This document shows, piece by piece, positions 35,537-46,191 of a stretch of 64,000 nt of DNA (its first letter is position 1; every line of letters begins with the position of its first letter). A program made the translations under genes and the position numbers. The stretch spans positions 10,157,501-10,221,500 of the forward strand of contig NC_056766.1 in the NCBI RefSeq assembly GCF_018687715.1, given 5' to 3'. The notes beneath the pieces are model-generated. The model did no database searches. It was not told the origin of the DNA and was given only the letters and a program-made list of their open reading frames with translations. This DNA is from Carya illinoinensis. Taxonomy: Eukaryota; Streptophyta; Magnoliopsida; Fagales; Juglandaceae.

Positions 35537-37513
35537 ATGGATAGGTCTCAATCACTCACATCTCCACCATTTTTTGATGGAAGTAACTATGCGTATTGGA
35601 AGGTTCGAATGAGAGCTTTCCTTAAGTCTGTGGATGAACGAGTGTGGACCTCTGTAACAAAGGGATGGAAACAACCGGTTGTATTCATTGAGGGAGTCGA
35701 AACCCCCAAGGGTGTGGAAAATTACTCTAGGGATGAAGTCAACGAGTGTAGTTGGAATAGCAAAGGCCTAAATGCGATATTCATGGCCGTGTCCCAGGAG
35801 GAGTTCAAAAGAATCTCCATGTGTGAAAATTGCAAAGAGGCATGGGACATTCTTGAGGTTACCCATGAAGGTACCAAGGCTGTAAAAAATTCTAAACTTC
35901 AACTGCTGACCACCAACTTTGAAGAACTTAGGATGAAGGATGATGAAACTTTTGATGTCTTCTATAGCAAACTTAATGATATTGTCAATTCTCGTTTTAA
36001 TTTAGGGGATAGAATTCCTGAGGACAGAATTGTGAGAAAAGTCCTTAGATCTCTTCCTGAGAGGTTTCGTCCCAAAGTCACTGCTATAGAAGAAAGCAAA
36101 GACTTGGACAACATGAGAGTTGAAGAGTTGGTGGGTTCCTTACAAACCTATGAACATACTCTTCCTATGGATAAGAAAAACAAGTCCATAGCCCTCAAAG
36201 CTATTAGAGAAGAGTCTGGTGAATCTTCTGACGAACTTGCCATGAGTGACAAGGAGATAGCATTTTATGCTAAAAAATTCAGGAAGATGTTTGCCCAGAA
36301 AAACCCAAGACAAGAAAAGAGAAGGTTCAAGGGTATCAATGGAGGTTCTAGTTCAGAAAACCGAGAAGGGAGGTATAAGAGAGAAACTAGAGCTGTCAAT
36401 GACAATATTCAGTGCCATGAATCTCATGGTTTTGGTCACATTCGACTTGAGTGTGCAAATTACAAAAGGGCCAAAGAGAAAGCGAATGCTGCTTCCTTGA
36501 CTGATAGTGAGTCTGAGTCAAGTGACTCACAAGAGAGTTCTCCCAGGAAGAAAAATTTCAACTACATGGCTTTCACTTCCTCTGTTGCAGGAAAAAGTCA
36601 TAACAGTGAATCTGTGGTTGAAATTGAGAGTGTTTCTGAAAATGAATCCGGGGATGAAGATGACTTGCAGGAAATCTATGAGAAGTTGTACAAGGAATGT
36701 GTGAAATTGAGGAAACTCAATAAAGCACATATTGAGGAAATAGATTTATGCAAAAGAGAAAATGAAGGGCTTCAGAGCAAACTGAGAGAAGCCATTGGTC
36801 TAACAGATGAGTTGCAAAAGAGAAATGTGACTTTGGAAGATAAAGTGACAACTCATGAAAATGAGCTAACTTTGTTAAATACTAAGTTGCAAAAATTCTC
36901 CATTGGGACAAACCAGCTTGACAAAATCCTAGGTTTAGGAAAGTCATCTAGTGATAAAAGTGGTTTAGGCTATTTTGAAGAGAATCCTGATGCTCCTTCA
37001 AGCTCAAAAGCTTTCGGTAAAAATGTGAGAACCACAGTGTTTGTTCCTGAAATGACTGAGAAAAAGAAGGCTCATCCATCTGAAAAGGGCAAGAAGCCTG
37101 TGCAAGTGCAAAAGTCTGTTCCTCCTCCCAAAAGACAAGGAGCTCGCAACATGAGCCCCATATGTCATCATTGTGGGAAGCTAGGCCATATTAGACCAAA
37201 CTGTTTTAAATTAATGAGTCATTTTGTGAATGCTCCTGCATTTGTTAATAGTAGAACTGCTTATCCTTCTGGAAGGGGTAAGAATTACATGAATGACTCT
37301 AAGAATGTCTCAACCTTCTTGAGACAAAGACCTCACAAAGCAAGCCCCGTGTGTCATCATTGTGGTAAAATTGGTCACATCCGACCAAACTGTTTTGAGC
37401 TTAAGAGGCACACCAAGAAAATTGAAAAGCCTTTCTCAAAGAAATGGATACCAAGGTGGATCATCCAAAAGGGAAAGACGCGAGCCACACATGGTTTTGG
37501 TGTTGTAGACTGA
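35537..37513 (+). CDS. copia-type gag polyprotein with zinc knuckles
   Basis: A 658-residue intact ORF. The ATG at 35537 is preferred to the GTG at 35528 because family members start MDRSQS-like just before the FFDGSNYAYWK motif. Domains: DUF4219-like N-terminus (residues about 10-40), UBN2 capsid-like domain (about 70-210, with KEAWDILEVTHEGT and RFRPKVTAIEESKDLD), a degenerate knuckle CHESHGFGHIRLEC (second Cys replaced by Ser), a Ser/Glu-rich stretch, a coiled coil (about 385-460), then two good knuckles CHHCGKLGHIRPNC and CHHCGKIGHIRPNC. It would form the particle and bind element RNA. It stops shortly after the last knuckle, with no protease following. Confidence 0.93.
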   Translation: MDRSQSLTSPPFFDGSNYAYWKVRMRAFLKSVDERVWTSVTKGWKQPVVFIEGVETPKGVENYSRDEVNECSWNSKGLNAIFMAVSQEEFKRISMCENCKEAWDILEVTHEGTKAVKNSKLQLLTTNFEELRMKDDETFDVFYSKLNDIVNSRFNLGDRIPEDRIVRKVLRSLPERFRPKVTAIEESKDLDNMRVEELVGSLQTYEHTLPMDKKNKSIALKAIREESGESSDELAMSDKEIAFYAKKFRKMFAQKNPRQEKRRFKGINGGSSSENREGRYKRETRAVNDNIQCHESHGFGHIRLECANYKRAKEKANAASLTDSESESSDSQESSPRKKNFNYMAFTSSVAGKSHNSESVVEIESVSENESGDEDDLQEIYEKLYKECVKLRKLNKAHIEEIDLCKRENEGLQSKLREAIGLTDELQKRNVTLEDKVTTHENELTLLNTKLQKFSIGTNQLDKILGLGKSSSDKSGLGYFEENPDAPSSSKAFGKNVRTTVFVPEMTEKKKAHPSEKGKKPVQVQKSVPPPKRQGARNMSPICHHCGKLGHIRPNCFKLMSHFVNAPAFVNSRTAYPSGRGKNYMNDSKNVSTFLRQRPHKASPVCHHCGKIGHIRPNCFELKRHTKKIEKPFSKKWIPRWIIQKGKTRATHGFGVVD

Positions 37514-38384
37514 CAGGCATGCATTACATACATTACATGCATTTTTGTTTTATTTTGTTGTTGTTTATTTTTCTTGTTTGTTGTTGTCTAGTTTATTTAT
37601 CGTTGTTTGCTGCCCCTACATGCACTTCATGATTGGGCTATATGATAGTGGGGTTGTTAATTCTAAAATCTAAGTGCATGTGTCTTTTGAGATTTGTATC
37701 ATATTTCTATATTTTACAAAGATTTGGAACATGAGTATCTCGTGTAATCTGTGACTGGCATCACACACTTCACTCCAAACTCGGTCAATTGACATTTCAC
37801 CCCTTGTGAGTTTATTGGGGAGGCAATCAAAAGTGGTAGGAAGCTCTATCTTCATACAGAATTGACCACGGGCTAGATGACCTCATCATGGTTCATTTGT
37901 GCAAAAATATGTATCTCAAAAGGAAAAGAAAAAGTGAAGTTGAAATAAAAAAAATAAAAAAAATAAAAAAAATAAAAAAAAAAAAAAAAAAGGGAAAAGA
38001 AAAGGGAGGGTGAAAAACAGAATAAGTTCTCTGTTTTCTTGAACATACTGAGACAAGTATTTAAACAGAAAGATTCAGGTCCTAGCAGCATTAGGTTTGA
38101 CTTTCTGTGTCTTGAATGAGCTTCCCAAGCACCTATGGTTTCATGTTCAGCCCAACCCCACTCACGCCTTACGGTTGACATTTCTTGATTGAGCAAGGAC
38201 CGTTTTAAACACGCACGTCTATATTACTTGTGATACTTTGTTTTAAACTGCGTGTTGTATGGGAATATGATGCTTCTCTACATTTGATATGTACTCTTGG
38301 TGTGAAAATTGACATTCCCAGTATTTGTCTAAGTCATGTGAGTGTTGTGTGCCTCAAAACTGGGCAAAATGTGTTTTTCTGGAG
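37514..38384. other. non-coding spacer after gag
   Basis: No ORF with recognisable motifs. It contains an A-rich (aaaaaaat)n tract at about 37948-37992. Pol should start here in an autonomous relative; it has apparently been lost. Confidence 0.6.
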
Positions 38385-38482
38385 GTCTCGCTCGACACTC
38401 GCTCAACCCCGCTCGAGCGAAAACTGCTCGACAGCCGCTCGAGGGTTTTAAGTTCGCTCGAGCGAACGCCTGGTATAAAAAC
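38385..38482 (+). promoter_or_regulatory. internal promoter-like region with CGCTCGAG cluster
   Basis: Clustered CGCTCGACACTCGCTC, CCGCTCGAGCGAAAACTGCTCGAC and GTTCGCTCGAGCGAACGCC motifs are the same as those in the LTR minisatellite, though not as a regular tandem array. They are followed by GGTATAAAAACCC (TATA at about 38474-38481). More CCGCTCGAGCCGCTCGAGC follows directly downstream to about 38506. The layout copies the LTR: motif cluster, then TATA. Confidence 0.6.
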
Positions 38483-38608
38483 CCAGCGCCGCTCGAGCCG
38501 CTCGAGCACAGTGGCATCTTTCTCCCTCCCGTGCGATTTTCTTCCTCCTTTTCTCAAATTTCTTCGTTTAAACAAGTGTTTTCCTCCCGAAATCATCCTC
38601 AAACCAAG

Positions 38609-39334
38609 GTAAATCCTTTTCTCTCTTGTATTTTCGTGATTTGATGCTTTTATTTTAGGGTTTTTCCGTGTGTTGTTATGCATTTGGGTTTCGGATTGGG
38701 TGTTTGAGAGTCTTTCTTCGATTGTTTTTCTTTTATCTTGTTTTATTGAGGCTATTGTATAGCCATTGTTGGGATTGGTTGTATTTAGGAGTTTTTTTTT
38801 TGAAACTCCCATGGGTCTATACCCGAGTTTCTCACTTGGATGCACTCCAAGTATTCGATAAAATGCCTCAATGAAGTGTGTTTTTGGTTTTTCATCATGC
38901 ATTGGCATAGCATTGCTCCCATATCTATTTCATGTCTATCCTAGGTTTGAGACATCATTTCACTAAGATTGCATTATGTTTTGAAGGCATTTTGGTTTAG
39001 AATTGGCATTGGTTTGCACATGGGTCATACATGAGGTTTGGCTTCCGCTTGCAAATGAGTTGGCATTAGCTTGTAAATGGCTTGAGTTGTCATTGCATGT
39101 GTCATGAATGCGGTTGGCATTAGCATGCATGTTGGTCTTTCACATGAGTAGGCATTGGCATGCATATGGGACAATTTGACCTATGCATTTGTTATTGTTT
39201 TGAAAAATGAGGAGTGACATCGGGCATGCACCGAGTCTTGCATTGTTAGTTGGCATTGTTGCGTCAGCATGCATGCATCCATCACGTCTTTGCATTGCCT
39301 TAGCCTTGTCTAACGTCTTTGACTCTGTCTACAG
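38609..39334 (+). other. candidate leader intron before ORF2
   Basis: AACCAAG|GTAAATCC (donor at 38609) and GACTCTGTCTACAG|CCGACACC (acceptor ending at 39334) have good plant splice-site context. The ORF2 ATG lies 8 bases beyond the acceptor (39343). The interval is T-rich with repeated ggcattggcatgcat-like words (38990-39250). Confidence 0.5.
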
Positions 39335-39342
39335 CCGACACC

Positions 39343-40432
39343 ATGTCTCGACGTGTTCGTCCTCGCCAAAACCCTCCTGCACCCGTTCAAGCCCAATTCC
39401 ATAGTGCCCGAGCCCAAGAGTTATACTCTCAGAACTTCTCGCATCGTACTCCCATAGTCGAGCGTGAAGTGACATTAGGTGAGCTTACCGAGACTATAAT
39501 TCCCCGTATTTTTGAGTCTCGTCAGTGGCAGGCATTGACCACTGGTCATCCCACTCCTTCTGTGGAGTTGGTTAGGGAGTTTTACTCCAATATTCATGAC
39601 ATATCTGTTGATGACTCATTTGAAGTCAGTCTCAGGAATGTTGTTTTCCGAGTCACTCCGGGCATGATAGCGACTCTGCTAAATGCCCCTCGTGAGCTCT
39701 ATCCTAGGTTTCCCTACTCACGGACATCTCCTCCAAGTCCACAAGTCATTGCTACTTGTCTTTGTGGCCAACCTAGTAGTTGGGAAGGACAACCCCTATT
39801 TCAACTGCTCGTTTTACCCCCGATCACCTCATTCTTAGTAGGATTGTTCTTACGAACTTAGATCCTACTGGTCATAATAGTGATATGGGTCTTGACCGTG
39901 CCCGTCTGCTGTATGCCTTGATCAATGGTGTCTCCATTGATCTAGGAAGTCTTTTGTGTCGGGTTATTGTTGAGGCGTATCTGTCCTCCAAAACACGGAC
40001 TGGTTTGCCCTTACCGTGTTTGATCACCCGAATAGCTCTCTCCCAATCTGTTGCTTTCCATCCTCAGGAGCCTAGGATTGCTCTTAAGGCTCCTATTGGT
40101 CGTAGGACGGTTCAGCTAAGTCGTGCTCACACAACTCCACAGCCTATCCGTGTTGAGCACCCTCCCGCTCCCTCCTCTCAGCCTTCGAGCTCTCGACCAT
40201 CTAGTTCTCAGCCGTCTACCTCGGCCCCATCCAGCTCTCAGCCATCTTCCTCAGCCCCCGGTTCGTCGGAGCCCGGTCTTCAGCAGGTACTTGAGTATCT
40301 AGCTCGCCTTGACGCCCGGTTCGACTTCTTGAGGTGAAAGTTGACAACCTGCAACAACTTGTGACTCAACGCTTCAATGACATCGAGAGGCAGCTCAATG
40401 AGGATGATGAGGATGTCGATGGTGATGATTGA
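39343..40432 (+). pseudogene. ORF2 of the element: plant 'Transposase_32'-like protein, two frameshifts
   Basis: It starts MSRRVRPRQNPPAPVQAQF. The body has ITEFYSNIH-like features (VREFYSNIHDISVDDSFEVS, VVFRVTPGMIATLLNAP), then in a second frame PDHLILSRIVLTNLDPTGHN, RARLLYALINGVSIDLG and LPLPCLITRIAL. These match my memory of the Pfam 'putative plant transposon protein' domain (PF20167). A Ser/Pro-rich stretch and LEYLARLDARFD follow. A third frame gives a short coiled coil and an acidic tail (NEDDEDVDGDD) to the TGA at 40430-40432. The frame is lost near 39800 and near 40333, each by the equivalent of one deleted base. The function of the family is unknown; it takes the place where SIRE elements carry an extra 3' ORF. 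Confidence 0.7.
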
Positions 40433-40452
40433 GACCCTTGGCTTCTTGTGAC

Positions 40453-40530
40453 AAAAAGGGGGAGATTGATTGTTGAGGGGGAGATATTGTTGAGGGGGAG
40501 TAGTACAGTATTAACTCAGGGGGAGTGTTA
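40453..40530 (+). repeat. supernumerary polypurine tracts and LTR-start-like words
   Basis: aaaaagggggagattg (40453-40468), tgttgagggggagat (about 40471), attgttgagggggag (about 40486) and cagggggag (about 40517) repeat the sequence at the real PPT/LTR junction (agggggagattgttgaggg at about 40879). Multiple polypurine tracts are described for SIRE-type elements. Confidence 0.7.
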
Positions 40531-40876
40531 CTTGTACTAACACATTTTTTGTTTTTTTTTGTTTTGGGGGAACAGCAGCTTTTGGTTATTTCTGTTGATT
40601 TATATTTCTTGTTAGCTGCTGATTGTCTGACAAATGTTTCTTGAACTCAATCTATGATTTGTTGTTTAATGAAATATTTCTCTTCTAAAACCTGTACTTG
40701 ACATGAATTATGATTTGAGAATTGCAAATACGTTTTTGTGCATATGTGAATGGGTATGTTTAACCGTTTGCTAAGCGTGTGCAGAAATTTTTCAACATGT
40801 TCAAGAATATGGATCTAATTGGGTGTGCTAGGATTAGGTCATATGTATAGGTTAGAGGTTTTGTCACAGAAATGCC

Positions 40877-40888
40877 AAAGGGGGAGAT
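40877..40888 (+). other. polypurine tract of the element
   Basis: aaagggggagat, directly before the 3' LTR start at 40889. Primes plus-strand synthesis. Confidence 0.85.
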
Positions 40889-42021
40889 TGTTGAGGGAAA
40901 AATGAGCGTGTTGGCATATTCTTGTGAAAACCTGTGTAAAATAGTGTTGTAACAAGTGTTGTTGCGGAAGGATTGAAGTGGGCTTGAAGTGTGCTCATTA
41001 TTGGTCAGAAGAAGCGACTTCGCTCGACCCTCGCTCGACAGAGCGCTCGAGCGAACTCAGGCAGATTCAACCGCTCGACCATCGCTCGACATACGGCTCG
41101 AGCGAACTCAGGCAGATTCAACCGCTCGACCATCGCTCGACATACAGCTCGAGCGAACTCAGGCAGATTCAACCGCTCGACCCTCGCTCGACACTGAGCT
41201 CAAGCGAACCCAGGCAGAGTGTGTCGCTCGACCCTCGCTCGACACTGAGCTCGAGCGAACTCAGGCAGAGTCGACCGCTCGATACTCGCTCGACATGGCG
41301 CTCGAGCGAACTCAGGCAGATTTCGGCGCTCGACCTTCGCTCGACACTTCGCTCGAGCCAATGTTCCAGATCACTTACAATGTAGGGTTTTGAACGCCTC
41401 ATTTGATGGGAACTATAAATAGAACATGTTAGCTTCTGTTCTATGTGTGGAGAATCAGAGCAAAAACCCTAAGGGCCTCCAAGAACATCTTAGAGCAATC
41501 TCTCCCCCATTTGATTGATTCTTTCTTGGAAAAACATTTCTCCACCACAACATACACAAAAATCAGCTTTTACTTGAGTCCATTGAAGTGGACATTTTTG
41601 TTGGCCGGAAGAGTCCGGAGCTGCCGTTGATGCAGAGATCGAGAGGTTCTCGTGGGAAGCTATAGGAAGGTCGGAGTTCCGACACTACATGCATGTAGAG
41701 ATCGAGTGGGTCACTCGTGGTGTTGCAAGCCAAGTTTAGCTTCTACAAAGGTTTTGTGAGTGTTCTAAATTGGTTGTAACAAACTAAAGTTTCTATAGTG
41801 GATTTGAGGTGGTGTCTTACACCCGGAGTGGTTTTAGATTTTGAAGAGGTTCTTCAAATGAGTTTCCACTCCGTGAACAAAATTATGTGTTGATTATTTG
41901 TGTTATTTGTTTCATTTATTATCTGCTTGTTTGATTAATTTTCAAAAAGTCATAAAAAATTAGATTACACCTATTCACCCCCCCTCTAGGTGTAGTGTTG
42001 TGTAGAACCACTGCTTTTTCA
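40889..42021 (+). repeat. 3' LTR
   Basis: 1133 bp, four mismatches to the 5' LTR (bases 40965, 41190, 41884 and 41918). The minisatellite copy lies at 41021-41360 and the TATA box at 41414-41422. It is followed by the TSD cagct (42022-42026), after which the subtilase exon continues. Confidence 0.95.
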
Positions 42022-42026
42022 CAGCT

Positions 42027-42434
42027 GACTACATAAAATTTCTGTGCGGACAAGGATATAATACCAAATCATTACAACTTTTGACTGGGGACAATAGTAG
42101 TTGTTCTGATGCCACTAATGGAACAGTGAATGATCTAAACTATCCTGCATTTGCTCTATCCACGCCGCCCTTGACATCCATCAATCATGTTTTCAATCGG
42201 ATTGTCACCAATGTTGGATCACCGACGTCTAGGTATAAAGCTATTTTGAACTCCCCACTTGGACTTACTATCAAAGTAACTCCTAGCATTCTATCTTTCA
42301 CATATCTTGGACAAAAGCTACCGTATATGCTCACGATCGAAGGAACTACAGATAAGTTTATGGTCTCTGCTTCTTTAATGTGGGATGACGGTACCTTCCA
42401 AGTGAGGAGCCCCATTGCTGTCTTTGTTCCCTGA
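42027..42434 (+). pseudogene. subtilase last exon, part after the insertion
   Basis: Reads DYIKFLCGQGYNTKSLQ through the fn3-like domain (LNYPAFALS, NRIVTNVGSPTSRYKAIL) to SPIAVFVP and a TGA at 42432-42434. No stop or frameshift is present. It joins the upstream part (...GLIYDIDAA) in phase if the element and one TSD are removed. Confidence 0.93.
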
Positions 42435-43646
42435 GTAAGTGTCGGAAAACTCGCTTCTATCTAAGACTTTGTTACAGTTATAAAGAGCATTGATCAGGTG
42501 CATGTACCAAATAAAGATTCTATTGCAATTGCATGTACCAAATAAAGATTCTATCTTGCAATTTTAATGTCCTACTCCACTTAGTTATTTAGATGTGGAA
42601 AAAACATAAGTAAATCAACCTGTGTAGTGTGTATGGTTCTTGGAAAATTTATCATTTTTTTGGGTTCAACATGGAACTCGTGGAGAAGGCAATTAGGCTT
42701 GACAAATGAAAGGAAAATAAAAGACAGAAAGTCAGTACAAGAAAAATGAATTTTTGTAACTAATTTATTGCAATAAAAAGACTATTCGCAAACAATTTAA
42801 AAACCCATTTTTCTTATAGGGGCAAGGGCGCTAACATTGACGTATTGACTAACATCAACCCTATAAGAAATTGATTTTTTTTCATTGACTAATTGAACAT
42901 TGCATTTAATTAGAGCATTACAAATAAAACTTTTGTTGGCCTCGCTTAACAGATTATCTTTTATTTTATATTTAGGTCTCACACTGAGGCCATGAAAGTA
43001 GAAAAATAGTACTATATATGTAATCTTTTTATCATTATATTTGTTTTCCATAGTAGATATTGTTATTTAGAATAATTTTATTTCAAGACATTTGTACCAC
43101 ACATACTATACATATGACATAATTTGATTTAGAATATAAATTTTAAAATTTGAATCTTATAAATCAAATTATATTGTATGGATTGTGTGTAGTATGAAAA
43201 CATTTAAATACCATTACTCTTTTATTTAATCAAGATGGTCGGATCGTTTTCCCTCATTGGCAAACTGAAAATTCTCATTAGAAACATCCAATAATGGATC
43301 TCAATAATCTCTCATGCTCTCATTGAACCCAAAAAAAACACACATACACACGTAGAGAAGGTGGAGATGTCGTGTCCTAGTTGTTTAGCTTCTACTGTGG
43401 GACATATAATTAGAAAAATTCTATTCATCATACTACATGATTTTTTAATTTTTTTTTCCCTTACCAAATGTATGTTATATGGATAATGAGTAGAAGAACT
43501 CAATTAGTTAATTAGAAATAATAAAATAATAAATAAATTAAGAAAAAATAAAAATAATAAAAATTATTGTAGTATGTGGTGTATGTTATGTGATGTGTGG
43601 TATGATGAGTAGCAAACCTAATATAACTATAAGAGAATTCTATATA
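42329..43646 (+). repeat. duplicated segment, copy A (subtilase 3' end and flank)
   Basis: Runs from ccgtatatgctcacgatcga in the last exon through the downstream flank to ctatataacc. Copy B begins directly afterwards. Includes putative poly(A) signals (aataaag at about 42511 and 42544, themselves in a short 33-bp repeat), a block of unremarkable AT-rich DNA and a MITE-like segment at about 43403-43640. Confidence 0.8.
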
Positions 43647-44139
43647 ACCATATACGCTCACGATTGAAGGAAGTATAGGTAAGTTTATAGTCTCTGCTTC
43701 TTTAACGTGAGACGACGGTACCTTCCAAGTGAGGAGCCCCATTGCATTGTTTGTTCCCTAAGTAAGTGTCGGAAAACTCATTTCTATCTAAGACTTCGCT
43801 CAAGTTATATAGGGCATTGATTAGGTGCATCTACCAAATAAAGATTCTATCTTGCAATTTTAATGTTCTACTGCACTAAGTTATTTAGACGTGGAAATAA
43901 ATAAATCATCCTGTGTAGTGTTTATGGTTCTAGGAAAATTTATTATCTTTTTGGGTCTCAACATGGAAAAAAACTCGTGGAGAAGAAAAGACTCGACAGA
44001 TGAAAGGGAAATAAAAGACGGAAAGCGAGGGCGCTAGCATTGACGTATTGACTAACATCAACCATATAAAAAATTGATTTTTTTTTCATTGACTAATTCA
44101 ACAATGCATTTAGAGGTTTACAAAGAAAATTTTTCTTGG
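43647..44139 (+). repeat. duplicated segment, copy B (left part)
   Basis: ccatatacgctcacgattga at 43647 repeats 42329 onward, including the last roughly 35 codons of the subtilase (a pseudogene fragment ending TTTGTTCCCTAA at 43760) and its 3' flank. The fragment has a TGA in place of the Trp in LMWDDG. Copy B is interrupted by the copia element at 44140 and resumes at 47385. Confidence 0.82.
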
Positions 44140-44154
44140 TGTTATGAAACTAAT

Positions 44155-44196
<42 letters not shown>

Positions 44197-44434
44197 TGAA
44201 CGTGAGAGAGAGGTGTTTGTTATTCAAATATTGAAAACCTTGAAAGATACCCATATATATAGGAGTACAAAGGAGGTGTTGGCCATCATAATTGACGGCT
44301 AAGGACGGTTAATTATGATGACTACGGGCAGTCATAATTGACGGCTACAGGCGGTCAATTATGACGGCTAAGAACAGTCAATAATGATGGTTATTATGAC
44401 GGCTAAAGGTGGTCATACAAATCGGTTTATAACA
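44140..44434 (-). repeat. copia 3' LTR (left)
   Basis: 295 bp. Contains a (GA)n microsatellite (about 44156-44193) and several copies of a 23-bp word (ggtcaattatgacggctaca). The end ...cggtttataaca is shared with the right LTR. Confidence 0.75.
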
Positions 44435-44639
44435 CTCCCCTTTGGATGACCACATATAAAGAATATGCATCGTTAAAACCTTGCCAAGGAAAAATCCTGT
44501 GGGAAAAAAAATCAATAGCTAAGAAAAAAGAGTACAATATTCATGTGTATCGCTAAGCGCTTTAAGATTGCCTCATTAAAAAACTTGCAAAGGAAAACCC
44601 AATGGGAAAAAATCTTAGCGAAGGAAAAATAGTACAATC

Positions 44640-45310
44640 AGCACAAGTCTTCAAGACATTACTTCCCCTGAAAAGTACATAATAATAGGTCTTCAAGTCT
44701 CTGTATTCCAAAGTTCTGCATAATCTTCTTAAATGTTGCAGTTGATAATGCTTTAGTGAATAAATCTGCAAGATTATCACTTAACTGTATCTTCTTGACA
44801 TTAATTTCACCTTTCTCCTCATGAATTGCAATGATCTTCTTGTATGGATATGAAAGATAACCTGCATCCGCATATTCAACTAATTGTGGACTTTATCTAT
44901 GTTGATAAATTAATCTCATATCAATCATACCTCGGAGGTAGTGAATGACATGTTTAATACCATTCCAATGACTTTGAGTTGGTGTGGAACTATATCTTGC
45001 AAGTAAATTAATTGAAAATGCAATATCAAACCGAGTGCAATTTGCAAGATACATTAGGGCTCCAATTGCACTGAGATAAGGTACTTCAAGACCAAGAATT
45101 TCGTCATCGTCTTCACAAGGATGGAATGGGTCTTTCTGCACATTAAGTGATCAAACAACCATTGGAGTACTCAGGGGATGAGCTTTGTCTATATAAAAGT
45201 GTTTCAAAACTTTATAGTGAAAGGTCTTTGCGTTGATGCATCTCCATATTGTGTACCAACTCTTTAAATGATGCAGTTGGTAATGTTTTGGTAAACAAAT
45301 TCGTCATATT
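44640..45310 (-). pseudogene. copia RT/RNase H C-terminal fragments
   Basis: VPYLSAIGALMYLANCTRFDIAFSIN and RYSSTPTQSHWNGIKHV (44893-45141) are the classic end of copia RT before RNase H. At about 44660-44775 the minus strand reads DNLADLFTKALSTATFKKI, the C-terminal end of pol. A second version of this end (EFVYQNITNC, about 45230-45310) lies further right, so two pol ends are present and the element is rearranged. Confidence 0.8.
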
Positions 45311-45548
45311 GATTCAATATCGTTTTAACATTAAATTCACTACTCTTCTGGAGTTGTGCTCTTTTAGAGTTCTTGTAAATAACATAGTTAGTGGAGAAGT
45401 CATCAAATTTAAGCCGCCAACCTCTATATTCAATAAAAACGGTAGCCACCTTTTTAGACCAGACAAGCACCGCAGGATTTTATAGCTCTTCTATAGCTGT
45501 CAAGCGCCATAGGGCTATGATGCTACATCTCTTGTCTCTTATAGAGAG

Positions 45549-45923
45549 ATGCTTCACGAGAGATGCTTTGAAGCAATAGAGAAGTTTTGTCCTTCCTTTT
45601 ACTCACCTGAGGATGTTACTCTTATGATAGGAGCAGAGATTCGTCTTTCTGGAAGGATTTATTCTGATGTCGTTTCAGAATCAAGATTTCTTAGTGCTCA
45701 ATATTTTGCCTCTGTTATGACCATATCTCGGAGGTTATTAGCTAAAGTGAATGAGGTCAACCAACTCAATAATCAAATATCCTAATTGCATTAGAAGCTC
45801 TCTGCGAAGAGTCGTAAGAACAAGAAACTGAAGAAAGAGAATAAGACGCTAAAACAGTATGCTCGTGATCTTCAGGATCAGCATCAACGGATATTTGAAG
45901 AAGTCCAAATACTTAGACAATAA
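45549..45923 (+). pseudogene. coiled-coil ORF, antisense to copia, unknown
   Basis: MLHERCFEAIEKFCPSFYS then a helix-rich segment (SRRLLAKVNEVNQLNNQIS), two stops, then in the same frame KSRKNKKLKKENKTLKQYARDL and FEEVQILRQ. The heptad-like Lys/Glu/Leu pattern indicates a coiled coil. It resembles the ORF at 46192-46623 (both have an [A/S]x4-S-x-RL-x-K-x-x-EV-x-x-LN pattern), so the two could be a duplicated pair. No family recognised. Confidence 0.45.
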
Positions 45924-46191
45924 GGACAAACTGCATTTAATATCGCTGTGGATATCTGAAAAAATCCAACTTCTAAGAGAGTAGGGGCAAGCTGCTTTTA
46001 ATTTCATGGTCTAGTAAATAACTGTACTAATGATATATGTGTTTAGCGTATCCTCTATTAATATATATAATTTTGTCTTACTTTCATACTTTTCTCTATA
46101 AAAGAAATATTCAGCTCATCTTCATTCGCATCCCATCTGTAATTAGTTTGCATTCTTACTCTACAATCTCTTTATGCATTCTTACTCTGCA

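Larger units (their letters stand above)
34335..42021 (+). mobile_element. young non-autonomous LTR retrotransposon (SIRE/Maximus-derived copia) with gag and a second ORF, no pol
   Basis: 7687 bp inserted in the last exon of the subtilase, flanked by the 5-bp TSD cagct (34330-34334 and 42022-42026). Both LTRs are 1133 bp, begin TGTTGAGG, end TTTTTCA and differ at only four positions. A primer binding site for initiator Met-tRNA and a polypurine tract are in place. The element has a copia-type gag gene (35537-37513) and a second, frame-broken ORF (39343-40432) with its own promoter-like region. No protease, integrase, RT or RNase H motif is found anywhere between the LTRs, so it would need help from a relative. 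The gag type, long LTRs and repeated polypurine tracts suggest descent from the SIRE/Maximus lineage (inference). Confidence 0.92.

Noticed and set aside
39343..40432. Envelope-like identity for ORF2 of the 34-42 kb element
   Set aside because: The position matches the extra 3' ORF of SIRE elements, but I see no signal peptide or transmembrane segment. The motifs fit the Transposase_32-like domain better.
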